Of a stretch of DNA of 64,000 bases, positions 1-10,031 are shown in pieces. This DNA is from Vitrella brassicaformis. Taxonomy: Eukaryota > Sar > Vitrellaceae. The stretch lies in contig CDMY01000349.1 in the NCBI GenBank assembly GCA_001179505.1, positions 1-64,000 on the forward strand. Direction: 5' to 3'. Every line of letters starts with the position of its first letter. Positions within the stretch are counted from its first letter, which is position 1. The position numbers and the translations under genes were made by a program. The notes under the pieces are model-generated. The model was not told the origin of the DNA and made no database searches. It saw only the letters and a program-made list of their open reading frames with translations.

Positions 1-487
1 ACTGCCGACAGGCGGATGATAGACAGACCTGTTAGGATCTGCCCAACTGCCGATAAGCTGAAAAGACAAACCAGTTTGCTGCGCCCATGTAAGAATAGGT
101 GGGAGAGAGTCGGGGAGAATGGTGAAGAGAGGATCTGCCGGGCGGTCAGTCCCGGATAAAGGATTAAGTCAATGCAACGTAAGGTCTGTGGATTTTGTGG
201 AGAGTCCACGTAGGACATGTAGTATGCGTCAGTCCATCCTGTCTGACGTCCTGTCCGCCATGGCCTGTCTCATGGAACGGACAAAGACTCAACAGCCGTC
301 CTGTCTCACAGATCAGTGGATCGTCGGTCTATGAACCCTAGACCCTAAACCCTGGACCGACTTGCACTTCTGACACTAACAGACACGATACGCGACGAGG
401 AAGGGCAGCACAACGTACGTGAGAGCGAACACCGGCCCATCTATTCATTCTTCCATCGTCTTGTGGTGTTGGTTGGTGCAGCTGTCA
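1..487. other. 5' flank of the first gene, no gene seen
   Basis: No convincing coding exon was found here. Most of it is probably promoter and 5' UTR of the SET-domain gene that starts at 488. The only notable element is a telomere-like motif around 342-353. Confidence 0.5.
342..353. promoter_or_regulatory. telobox-like motif
   Basis: The sequence ACCCTAAACCCT, preceded by a degenerate copy at 334-340, matches the plant-type telomere repeat unit (CCCTAAA). It lies about 135 bp upstream of the first start codon. In plants such short interstitial teloboxes act in promoters; a regulatory role here is inference. Confidence 0.35.
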
Positions 488-3481
488 TGGGAGTCCGCGG
501 GTGGCCCGCCCAGCTGGGCGTAGCGGCCTCCCTCGGTGTGCTGCTTGCTATGGGCTGGTACTTCTGGGCAAAGCTGGCGAGCAAAGACGGAGATCTACAA
601 GCAATCAGGTGGCTGAAGAGCATTAGAGGGAGCCATCCCTCCTTGACGCATACATCTCCCTGTTTGTCCTCTCAGGGAGCAAAAGAACGCTCAGCTTCAG
701 GTGCGCATGAATAATGCAGCACACGCCAACAAAAACAAGGCACCTGTGTTGATCGATGCTGCTCACTTGTCCCTGTCCCTGTCCTCTCTGCTCATTCATA
801 CGGCAACGGACGACAGACCTATCACGATGCGTGGGTGTCGTTCGAGCGTGCGGGTCTGCGGGGCATTGTGGAGCTGCACGACTTCGGCAACGGCGTCGGC
901 GTCCGCCTGTCGCCACACAACAACGCCTCGCACGACGAGCCGCAGACCAGCGGGACCAGGGGGGCTGTGCCCAACAGCACACTGCTCTTCTCCTTCCCTG
1001 GTGAGTTGCCGGACGGACGGGTAGAGGATGAGCACAATGACGACCTGCGGCCTGTCTCTTCAGGTTCCCTCGCGGTCGATCTGCTGTCCGCCTCAGGACC
1101 CCTTGCTCAGCAGCTCAAACAGGTGGGTGGGTGCACGTGTGTGGACGAAGAGTGGGTCAATGATGGATGGCTGGCTGGATGTGAGCGCAGGACATAACGT
1201 CGGGGCGGATAACGCCACTCACAGCCTGCCTGGTTCGAATGAGAGGCTCGCGTGCCATCTTCTGATTATTCTGATGATGATGATGATGGGTGCGTGTGTG
1301 TGGGTGGGTGGGTGTTTGTCAGGGTCTTTTCTTGGCTGAGCGGCGGGCGGATGAGGCCTCCCCTTTGGCTGCCTTCTGGCGGGCGGTGCCCGACAGGCAG
1401 TGGCACAAGGTCAATGACAGATAGATAGATGTGTGATCAGCACGAAGGAAGGAATCCTTCCTTCGATTGGTGTCTTCGTGCAGGAGAATGGCATCTTCTC
1501 CATCCCCGACTATGAGTTCAATCTCACTGCATTTGGGACCACCATGGAGCACTGGAAAACACAGGCACGTGCCATTCTGCCGACAGAATGCCGCATCAGG
1601 CCAGGAATGTGGCTTCTTTGCTGACCGATCGCTCAGGCCGTTGAAGCAACCAACGCCGCCTGGACGTACCTTTCAGAGCAGCCGGCATTCCAGGAGCCGC
1701 ACCTCTCCATCGACGAGGCACGCAACAGCTCCCTCCATCGGCGTGCATGGATCTGCATCCGTTCTTTCCTGTGTGTTGTGTTGCGGGTGGCTCTGTGATG
1801 GTGTGTGTCAGGTTCGGTGGGCGTACATGCTGGTGCACTCACATGGCATCGGACACGGCAACGCACGGAGGGGTACGCAGGTGGACGGCTGGGTCAATGG
1901 CCTTGTGAGAGGTTCTGCCCGTCTGTCTGTGTATGGTGGGGTGGTATGCAGGTGGTGTGGTGGTTGAGCCTGCATTCATGGCTCCTGTGCTCTTCATGCG
2001 ACCAACGCCAGAGGAGAGGGACGCTGTCCGGTAGCTTAACATACAAAACGGAAGGATGGCTGCGCACATATTTAATGTACACATCCCTATGCTACGTATT
2101 CTGTGTTCGTGCAGCATCTTGTGGAACGATACGACGAGCCGCTACGAGGTGTACGCCAATGAAGACACCAAACCAGGTGTGGGTGGGTGGTCTTTCCGTC
2201 CGTCACCTCTTGTGTGTATGTGTATATGTGTATCAGGGGAGGAGCTGTACGCGCATTCCCCTCTGCTGTCTGATGCCTCCCTGTTGGCCTACCGCGGCCT
2301 GTGGTACCCCTCACGTCACCGCATGCAAGTCACTCTCAACCTCACCGACACACTCAACCGACCAAACATGTATGTGCACGTGTGTATGTAAGCACAGGGC
2401 GCCAGCCGAGCTGGCAGTGTCTGGTCTTTACATGGATGTTTTGGTGCGGGTGGTGTGGTGTTTGGCAGATCGTCTGCGACTGTCGAGGCCATGAGGAGGC
2501 ACGGGTGCATCGACGACAGCAACCAGCTCTCATTCTGGATCAAGTAAGACCACACAGCGGTCTCTTGGCAGTGTCGTCTTACTGTGCATCACGCTCTCTT
2601 CCTGCTGCCGCCTGCAGGATGATAGACAAGAAGCAGAAGATCCCTCCGGTATTGCTCTCGTGCATGCGCCTGCTCGCCGTCGCTGACACACCCAACAAGT
2701 GGGCGATTCAATGCATCCGCTGCAAGACTCCCTACCTCGCACTCCCACTCTCACTCGCACAGGTATGGCGTGCTCGAGCGGAAGAACTGGTTCGGTGCAT
2801 GGCCCATCACACGACACATCAACCAGCAAAACGAGGCACAGGCCGCACAGACAGCCAAGGTGAGTGAGGTGGCTTGAGGTCTGTTCCGCCACTCATCGCT
2901 GTGTGTGTGTGTGGGTGGTTGGGTGGGTTGTCAGGCGTTGCTAGATGTGCTGTTTGACCAGCTGATGTCGGTCAACGTCGAGATCAGGGAGAAGCTGGGC
3001 AAGAAGACCACCGGCGACATTCCTTCCATGCAGGTCTGTGAGGACAACACAATACCCGCAAAGGCCTTGCAGTGGTGGGACATTCTCTGTGGCTGGTGTG
3101 GGTGGTGACTTCAGGTTCGCATGGCGGAGGTCGAGATGCTCGTCAGCCTCATCACGGTAAGCACCCGAATGTGCCTGCATCTTCGAATTCCCTTCACCAC
3201 TCCCTCTTGTCTGTTCCCTCCCTTGCCCAGTCAATGAAGGACCTGGAGGCCATCGCCAGCAACCAGGTCATGTACGAGGCGTACCACGTCATGATGCTCG
3301 AGGAGTGGAAGAAGAAACACGGCACTCACACACCGCACCCATCGCTCACGACGGCCGCCGATGCCAGCGCTGACCACACTAACGCGACCGACACGACCGG
3401 CGGGGGCGAGGGAAGTGTGTTGGGGGATGCAAAAGCAGAAGCTGTGAAGAATAACGGTGTGGATTTGGCCAAGAGCAGCTG
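488..3481 (+). CDS. membrane-anchored SET-domain protein (LSMT/SETD3-type)
   Basis: A multi-exon gene; the first exons are 488-608, 676-700, 817-1000, 1064-1122, 1323-1409 and 1484-1564. The N-terminus has one hydrophobic segment (about residues 8-27), a likely signal anchor. Downstream are SET hallmarks of the Rubisco LSMT/SETD3 class: an exon encoding WAYMLVHSHGIGHG, then ANEDTKPGEELYAHSP (the G-E-E-L turn), followed by helices resembling the Rubis-subs-bind domain (DDSNQLSFWIK, IPPVLLSCMRLL). Known members transfer methyl groups from S-adenosylmethionine to lysine or histidine of non-histone proteins. Odd: the Asn-His pair that normally precedes the final SET segment is not visible; the corresponding stretch reads FMAPVLFMRPTPEERDA, so activity is uncertain. 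The intron after 1564 begins with GC rather than GT. The protein ends in a Thr/Ser/Gly-rich tail. The start is the first ATG in frame before the hydrophobic segment. Confidence 0.7.
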
Positions 3482-4675
3482 AGCCGAGTGTGTGTGTGTG
3501 TGGGTAGGTGGGCGGGTGCGGGCGGCTCTGTTGGTGGTGGTTCTGTAGAATAGGGCGTGTCTTATGTCTGCCTGCGTGTACAGAGGAAAGGCGAAGACTG
3601 ACTGACGCGATACACAGACGAACGGTGTTGATAGTCAACAATGGGTGTTGGTCTTTGTAGCTGGTATTGATGGGTGGATGCATGGATGGACGGAAAGATG
3701 ATAGATAGAGTGTTCAAATGTGTTCATACGGCTGTCCTGTCATCGCATCATACCCTATCGTACCACGGGAACCCCATACAAACTTACGTAGACGGACGGG
3801 CCGATGTGTGCGCACACACAGACAGACAGACAGACGGACAGCCAGATAGACAGGCATGAATGCATTCATTGACTACACGAGGGACGGGAAAATTGGCTCA
3901 CGTCCTACCTGACCTACAGAGGAGGGCCATGCCATGGACACAGCCAGTCACTTAACCAGTCGGCTACCTGAAATGCACGGCCTACCTGCGATCAGTGGGT
4001 GAGTGTGGGTGATGTGGGTGTGTCCTGTCTGCAGGCACACGCATGTGTGGTGTGGCGTCTTGGTGGTACGCACACACAGACCGACACACACGTTTTATGG
4101 ATGAGTGAGCCCTTTGGCCACGTGTGAAACCCACCCACCCCTCCGCCACTCTCTGCCTACAGACAAAACCCACCCACCAAAACCGCCCGCCCCACGGCAG
4201 CACAGGGGACGCACACGCACTGCACACAAAGCACACAAATACCTGTATGTCGGTGTATATATATGCAGCACGGCCAGCCATGGAAGAGAGAGACCGACAG
4301 ACCTATCTGGATGAATGAGTCGGTTGATCGATCAAGCCATACATACGGTGTACAACACACACAATGATGCGCAAGTGGGTGGCGTCCCCAAGCTATGTAC
4401 ATAAATAGGGGACACGTCGCGGATACACAGACGCGTGTGTAGACAGACATGCTCTACACTCTACAGGCACTCAGACCTATATTTTCCCTTCATTGAGCAA
4501 CCAACCTTCTGCCCAACTCGACCTGCTTGTCAAGGTCAGATCTTGCTCGCCGGCCTCTCCCGGTCGCTCCCATCCTCATTAGACAGAATGTGCAGAGAGC
4601 TGAAGTCCCGCTCGCCACGCCGCGGCCGCTGCCTGCCTGTCACGGCCACGTCGCCCACACACAGCCGGCTTCCTT
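3482..4675. other. convergent intergenic region
   Basis: This lies between the 3' ends of the SET gene and of the minus-strand Ser-rich gene. It is rich in CA/GT and CAGA simple repeats (for example CAGACAGACAGACAGA near 3822-3837). Short open frames here are repeat-derived. The last 150 bases could hold a final exon of the minus-strand gene. Confidence 0.5.
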
Positions 4676-6416
4676 TCACTTGAGGCGAGTCACACCTCCA
4701 CCACACCACCCACCACACACAACACATGATGGAACAGACCTGTCGAGGCATGCCCACCCCGCCCCTCCCCACCTCACGTAGATGTCTTGTTGGGGCTGTT
4801 GCTGCTGGTGTTGCTGGTCGAGCGACCTCCTGACTTGGCGGACGAACGCGCAGCTCTGTGGATGGTTCGGCCGGTAGGGGTGGAGGGTGGCCTCGTAGCC
4901 TTTCCTTGATGCACATGCAGATGAAGATGAAGGTGAAGAGGAAGATGCGCATGGTGGCGGAAGCGATGGCGACGGACGGGGCGGCATGGAGGGGGACGGG
5001 CACGACCTGTGGCCACTGGTGCTGCTTCTGCTGTTGCTGCTGCTGCTGGTCTGCGTCGGTTCCTCGAGCTCGATTGTGTCGAGGACCTCCTCGAGGAGGT
5101 CTGAGGCCTCGCCCTGGAAGAGGGGGGCGGGGGACAGCAGCGACTCGGACAAATGGACGCTGCTGCTGAAGAGCTCACTGATGCTGAAATGAAGACACAC
5201 CAGGACAGACAGACAGTGAGCATGCATCCGTCGTGCCTTGACTCCCAGGACTACACCTCACCTCGCCTCGTCTCCCCCGCTGCCCAGCGACCCGTCGCCA
5301 TCATCACTCCCATCGCTACCCTCCCCATCTCCCACACCATCAAGCGCGTCGCGGCTTCCCCTCTTGGTGTGCATGGGTGTGGCGTATGCACTGTCCGGCC
5401 GCTGTGATGGCAGCAGGGGCGGGGTGGCCAGTGTGCTGATGAGCGAGGGGCTGTCGGCCAGGGAGGTCCAGGGGGAGTCGTCATGGTCACCCTGACGGCC
5501 CTCGGTTGGTGTGTCTAGGTCGATTTCTTCTTCTGCCTCCTCTGCAGATGAGCTTCCGGCCTCCTCTGTCCGCTGTATGGCGCTCTCCCACTCGTCGTTG
5601 CCATCCTCCTCATTCTCAGATACTGACAGGCAGTCAGGCAATCACACTAAAGAATGAATTGGTCTCGGACGTCTTCCGGTGTGTACTCACTGGTCTCTTC
5701 TGATTCGCCGTGCAGTGGTGATGGCGGGGGGAAGGAGGACGGCCGCCAGTGAGCACGGTAGCGGTCCACGCGACAGACTGAGTCGGCACCAGACGACGCC
5801 ACAGCAACCTGATTGACGCACACACAACCATCAATATCTGTGCTGATCCTGATCGGCCCATGGCCTCCACCTGACCTGCAGTGTGTGGAGGCGAGTGAGT
5901 GAGCCCAGGAGCTGCCTCTGTATGGCCTGGTGTGCCTTGAGGAGGTCCAGGTACTCGTCCCTCACGGCAGCTATCTCCGCCTCCACATCAGCGAGGGGCG
6001 AGAGGGGCGGCAGCGGGAAGTGCCGCGGGGACGGGCTGCGGGTGGAGGTGCGCTGACACACACACACACACACGCACACAAACATCCAGACAACCAGCTC
6101 ATATGACGAGTCTGTCAACACCTCATCCGAAGGAACGGACCTCTCTGGCCTTCCGCCTATCCCTATGATGGGTCTTGTCCCTGGACCGCCCGCTGACCGA
6201 CGTGCTCCGCCGCCTGTGGCTGTCCCTGCTCCTGCTGCTAGTGTGGGTGGCGGAGGGCGAACAATGGCCACCGTTGCCGCCCACATCCCTCTCCCTCTCT
6301 GGCTCCCTGGCGATGCTGTTGCTGTGTGTTCGTCTGGTGCGGGACGACTGGGAGGCGTGTGGGTGGCGCCTGCCGGGCGGACAGGGGGGTGGAAAGGCCG
6401 GCGAGGGCGGCAGCAT
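4676..6416 (-). CDS. Ser-rich acidic low-complexity protein, unknown function
   Basis: Five exons are readable on the minus strand: 6416-6141, 6052-5876, 5808-5691, 5622-5262, then 5183 onward to a stop at 4676. Exon phases agree throughout. The protein starts with a Pro/Arg/Ser-rich region and has a short coiled coil (VEAEIAAVRDEYLDLLKAHQ). It continues through an acidic Ser/Glu stretch (EEAGSSSAEEAEEEIDLD) and a second acidic helix (DLLEEVLDTIELEEP), and ends in a Ser/Pro- and Gln-rich tail. No known domain was recognised. The 3' end is uncertain: a donor-like GTGAGG near 4779 could splice to a further exon closer to 4530, and the overlapping frame at 4860-4960 encodes a hydrophobic segment. 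The start is the ATG at 6416. Confidence 0.5.
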
Positions 6417-7031
6417 CCCTCGCAGTGGGTCAGTCAGTCAGTCACCTGCGGGCAGACAGACAAGAAACAGGCGCACACCACACATGAGAGTGTCAGTGCA
6501 CTCATACGTCTGAAGTCTGGCGGGCCCCAACGGCTGGGGCAGCTGTGCTGTATCAGGCTGCCTCCTCCTGACTCACTCCCGCACTCAATTCACGCCTCTC
6601 TTGCTGTCTTCCCTTCACACGTCGCAGCAGAGCACCCAACCACACGTGTCACCAAGAGTGTCCGGGCTGGTCTGTACTGAGCTGCTTGGGTTCAAATCTG
6701 CGGCCTTTCTCCGCTGCACTCACTGCCATATCTGCCCCGATCTGCCTTGCTGAGCTCGTCTGATCCCATCCTTACCTTGTTGTTCCGGTGCGGTCGGCTC
6801 GGAGCGGCAAAGTCGCCCGCAATTGCTGGTCAGTGGATGTGTTCAGTGCGAAGCGTGACACTGTGCAGCAGCCGCAGCTTCATTTCATCCACAAGCACGA
6901 TCTACTGAAAGCTCGCAGCACTGGCCGCTGTGAAAACCGCTGCTGCTGGTCGGTCAAGTCCGTTGATCTCATCTCAGGCCTGATCTGCCGATACTGCAGG
7001 GATCAGTGCATTCTCAGGAGGATTTTCACTG
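6417..7031. promoter_or_regulatory. divergent promoter region (Ser-rich gene / PTOX)
   Basis: This 615-bp spacer separates two head-to-head genes. It contains an exact AAGCTCGCA at 6909-6917 followed by GAAAACCGCT at 6932-6941, the same two motifs seen in other divergent spacers of the window. No coding exon was found, although 5' UTR introns are possible. Confidence 0.5.
6909..6917 (-). promoter_or_regulatory. TGCGAGCTT motif
   Basis: An exact 9-mer (AAGCTCGCA on the plus strand) 115 bp upstream of the PTOX start codon. It is one of four exact copies, all in divergent spacers. Confidence 0.45.
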
Positions 7032-7358
7032 ATGAAGGCGCTGATACTGCCGATATCGCTGCTCCTGGCGGTGTTTGCATCTCAGCCGCTGTCAGCTTTC
7101 GTCAGCCCGCCCTCGCTTCTCTCTCATCGCCTCTTGCAGAAGCACCGCGGCGCACCTTTTCTTCGGCAGACAACTCTGTCAAGCAGCGCTGTGAGCGCGC
7201 CACCCGGCGTGAAGCAGCAAGAGGGTGTGGTGGAAGCAGCGTCTGATCATGAGGACCTGCAGCGCGAGGAATCGAGAAAGGCGGGGCACTACGGGTAGGT
7301 ATGCCTCACACGCGGGAAGGTCCGTCCACAGAGGGAGGTGTGCGTGTGTTGCGCTTTA

Positions 7359-7393
<35 letters not shown>

Positions 7394-9235
7394 GTATACA
7401 TACGACGACATGAAAGACATGGGTCCTCTGGAGATGGCTGTCCCCGCAAACGGCTGGCGGATCGGTGTGTGGAACTTCCAGCGGGAGTGGTTGGCAATAA
7501 GGCGTGCGATTCGGTACGGCGACATGGCGCCAGAGAGCGGGTGGGCCAACGCACCAGGTGGCGACGGGCCGTTCGCCGGGCTGCTGAATGTCCTGCGTCA
7601 GTGGGACAAAAACATAGAGGACGTGCTGGCCACGTCATTCAATGTGCCCAGACTGACGCCATCCAAGGTGCAGCACCCGACAGATGAAGAAACCATCCGA
7701 CTGCGGCAGGTCAGCTCGGCGGCTTGCGGGGGCATCAGTCGGTCGTTCCTTGATTGACGGCTGGCTTGTGTTTGTTTCGACTTTTATCTATCATCCATTA
7801 GGAGTTGAGTCGATTGAGTCTGGACGACGATGGCGTGATAAGGAGAGAGGAGGAGAGGGTGGAGAAGATGAAGTTCCTCCTGGAGAAGTACAAGGACATG
7901 GACACCTCCAAGTACCCAGCGGATACCGGCCTGGAGATCGACCTCCAAACCATACAGACCTACTTTAACGCCCCCCTCCTTATCAAGGTCCGACAGACAG
8001 ACGGAACACACACAGCAGAAGCAGGATCGTCTCGTGCGTGTGTCTTGCTGATTGACTTGATTCAGGTGCCGTATCTGTTTCTGTGCTGGCTGTTGGACCG
8101 GCTGTACGCGGGGCGGCCGATTCAGCGGTTCTGGACCCTGGAGACAGTGGCCCGCATTCCCTACATGTCCTACATTTCCATGCTCCACCTCTATGAGACA
8201 CTCGGTTAGTCAGTCACTGTGTGACGCAGGCAGGCAGGCAGGCAGCGGAGAGAGAACCGTGATGGCTGATGACATGTATGTGCACGTCTGTGTCTGTCTG
8301 TCTGTGTGTGTGATCAGGTTGGTGGCGTGTGGGCGTTGAGGTGCGTAGGGTGCACTTCGCCGAGGAGTGGAACGAGATGCACCACCTGTTCATCATGGAG
8401 AGCCTGGGAGGCGACCAAGCATGGTTCGACCGCTTCCTCGCACGACACGCCGCCATCGTCTACTACTGGGTATTTTTCAGCTTATATGCCTGCGCGTGCA
8501 CGCCCGCTTACGCGATGCGTGGCATGTATATGTGATATATGTGTCTTGTCTGTATGTCTGTTGGTGTGCAGGTGGTCATCTTTCTCTTCCTGATTTCGCC
8601 GACGTGGGCCTACAATTTTTCAGAGCTGGTCGAGTGGCACGCTACTGACACGTACGCCGAGTTCGTCGAACAGAACAAAGACCGACTCAAACGGGTGGGT
8701 ATCCATGTCCGACGACACCTCTGTCCGTGAGTGTGCCTGATTTACGTATGTGTGTGTGGATGCTTCCCATGCAGCTGCCGGCCCCTGCTGTAGCTTTGGA
8801 GTACTACAATGGGGGTGACCTTTATCTGTTCGATGAGTTCCAGTCGTCCCGCCCGGCCGAGTCGAGACGACCAAACATCGAGTAACTAACCTAACAGACA
8901 GGAGAGTGGACGAATTCGTCTCGTATGTATTTGTCTTGTCTTTGCGTGCATGTTTCTGCATTTAGCAATCTGTACGACGTTTTTGTAACCATCCGTGACG
9001 ATGAGCTGGAGCACGTCAAAACCATGTCCGCGTGCCAGCGGCTCGAGTCGGTACGCATCAAAGTGACATCCTCTGCATCTGCTTGATCCGAATGTCAATC
9101 AGTGTGTGTGTGTGCGTGTGTGTGCGTGTGTGTGACACACAGGCCATGAAGTCGCCCAACGCGGCCGCTGCAGCCGCCGGCTTGGCGCCCTGGGCGGAGC
9201 CGGACAAGGAGGAGGAGCCCGCGGGGGCCAAGTGA
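7032..9235 (+). CDS. PTOX: plastid terminal oxidase (PTOX/IMMUTANS), plastid-targeted
   Basis: Nine exons in consistent phase: 7032-7294, 7394-7709, 7802-7987, 8066-8204, 8318-8469, 8572-8694, 8775-8881, 8966-9050 and 9143-9235. The protein is a di-iron quinol oxidase of the alternative-oxidase family. In plastids it passes electrons from plastoquinol to oxygen, in carotenoid desaturation and chlororespiration. Signature blocks are all present: SMLHLYETLGWWR, EEWNEMHHLFIMESLGG, FSELVEWHATDTY, GGDLYLFDEFQ and NLYDVFVTIRDDELEHVKTM. They supply the Glu and His iron ligands expected of PTOX. The N-terminus is a hydrophobic signal peptide ending in Ala-Phe (QPLSAFVSPPS) followed by a Ser/Arg-rich transit-like stretch. 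This bipartite leader, with Phe at the cleavage point, is typical of complex red plastids. The C-terminus is Ala-rich and acidic. Confidence 0.95.
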
Positions 9236-10031
9236 GGGTTGAATCCATCGACCAGCAGGGAGGCTTTTTGTGTGAGTGTGTGAGTGTGAGTGAGTGGGTG
9301 AGTGAGTGAGTGAGTGTGCAGTAGATGAGCGAGTGCATGAGCTTTCGATGACCAAATCAAGCTGTGAGAGCCAGCCGTTTGGGCACAAAATGGGATGGAT
9401 GGATGGATGGATGGATGGCTGCGGGGAGTGAGTGCGTGTTGTTGTTTGTTCGTCTGACCCCCCACCCGATGATCGAATGAATGGATGGATGGATGAATGC
9501 CACCTTTTTTTCCCTTCCGTGCGTGGGGTGCGTGCGTCTGTCGTCCACTTTTCCCTCCCTCTCTCTGAGGTGACTGATATGCTGCGTGCAGTGAGTGCCT
9601 GCTCTACATACATACATATCCACCCGTCAAGTCCGGGTCGGTCCTGCCATGCATGTCGCATGGTGTGCGTGTTGCATATGGGGTCTTCTTTGTCATATAT
9701 GGGAAGCTGATGATCAATTGATGGGCACCTAGCGCTCGTGAGGTAGCTGACTGACGTATATGTGGCGTGTGCGTCGAATAGGCAGTGCAGTGTCTGTTGA
9801 CATTCGGGCGTGCCACTTTTTTGTATGGACACTCGGTGTTACTTGCAAGGGAACTTTCACTTCAGTGCAGATCGTTGTTCTTCCGCTTCCTTCTGCTGTG
9901 GTGGAAATGCCTCGGCGCGGACTCAACCTCTCTCCGTCGGGGAAGATCATCGCACTAGCTCGCATTCCGTGAAACTGCTCGCCGAGGAAAAAAGAGAAAG
10001 ACGAATCACAATACTTCGACAAACAACAACG
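9236..10031. other. intergenic region with TGAG and ATGG microsatellites, then promoter of the CRT-like gene
   Basis: The first half holds GTGAGTGAG-type repeats (about 9270-9320) and an (ATGG)n tract (about 9393-9418), with further GGAT repeats near 9478-9496. The last 100 bases carry TAGCTCGCA at 9956-9964. Long open frames on the minus strand here are products of the simple repeats. No gene was recognised. Confidence 0.6.
9956..9964 (-). promoter_or_regulatory. TGCGAGCT-type motif upstream of the CRT-like gene
   Basis: TAGCTCGCA (one mismatch to AAGCTCGCA), 68 bp upstream of the start codon and followed closely by GAAACTGCT at 9971-9979. Confidence 0.35.

Noticed and set aside
342-353. 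Interstitial telomere or chromosome end
   Set aside because: Only one or two units are present; too short for a telomere, so treated as a telobox-like promoter motif.
9393-9418. Regular repeats that might suggest a CRISPR array
   Set aside because: The unit is a 4-base microsatellite without spacers, in a eukaryotic genome.
9095-9832. A 245-codon open frame on the minus strand
   Set aside because: It runs through (TGAG)n and (ATGG)n repeats, giving THSLTHSLTH- and IHPSIHPS-type peptides; there is no splice or family support.
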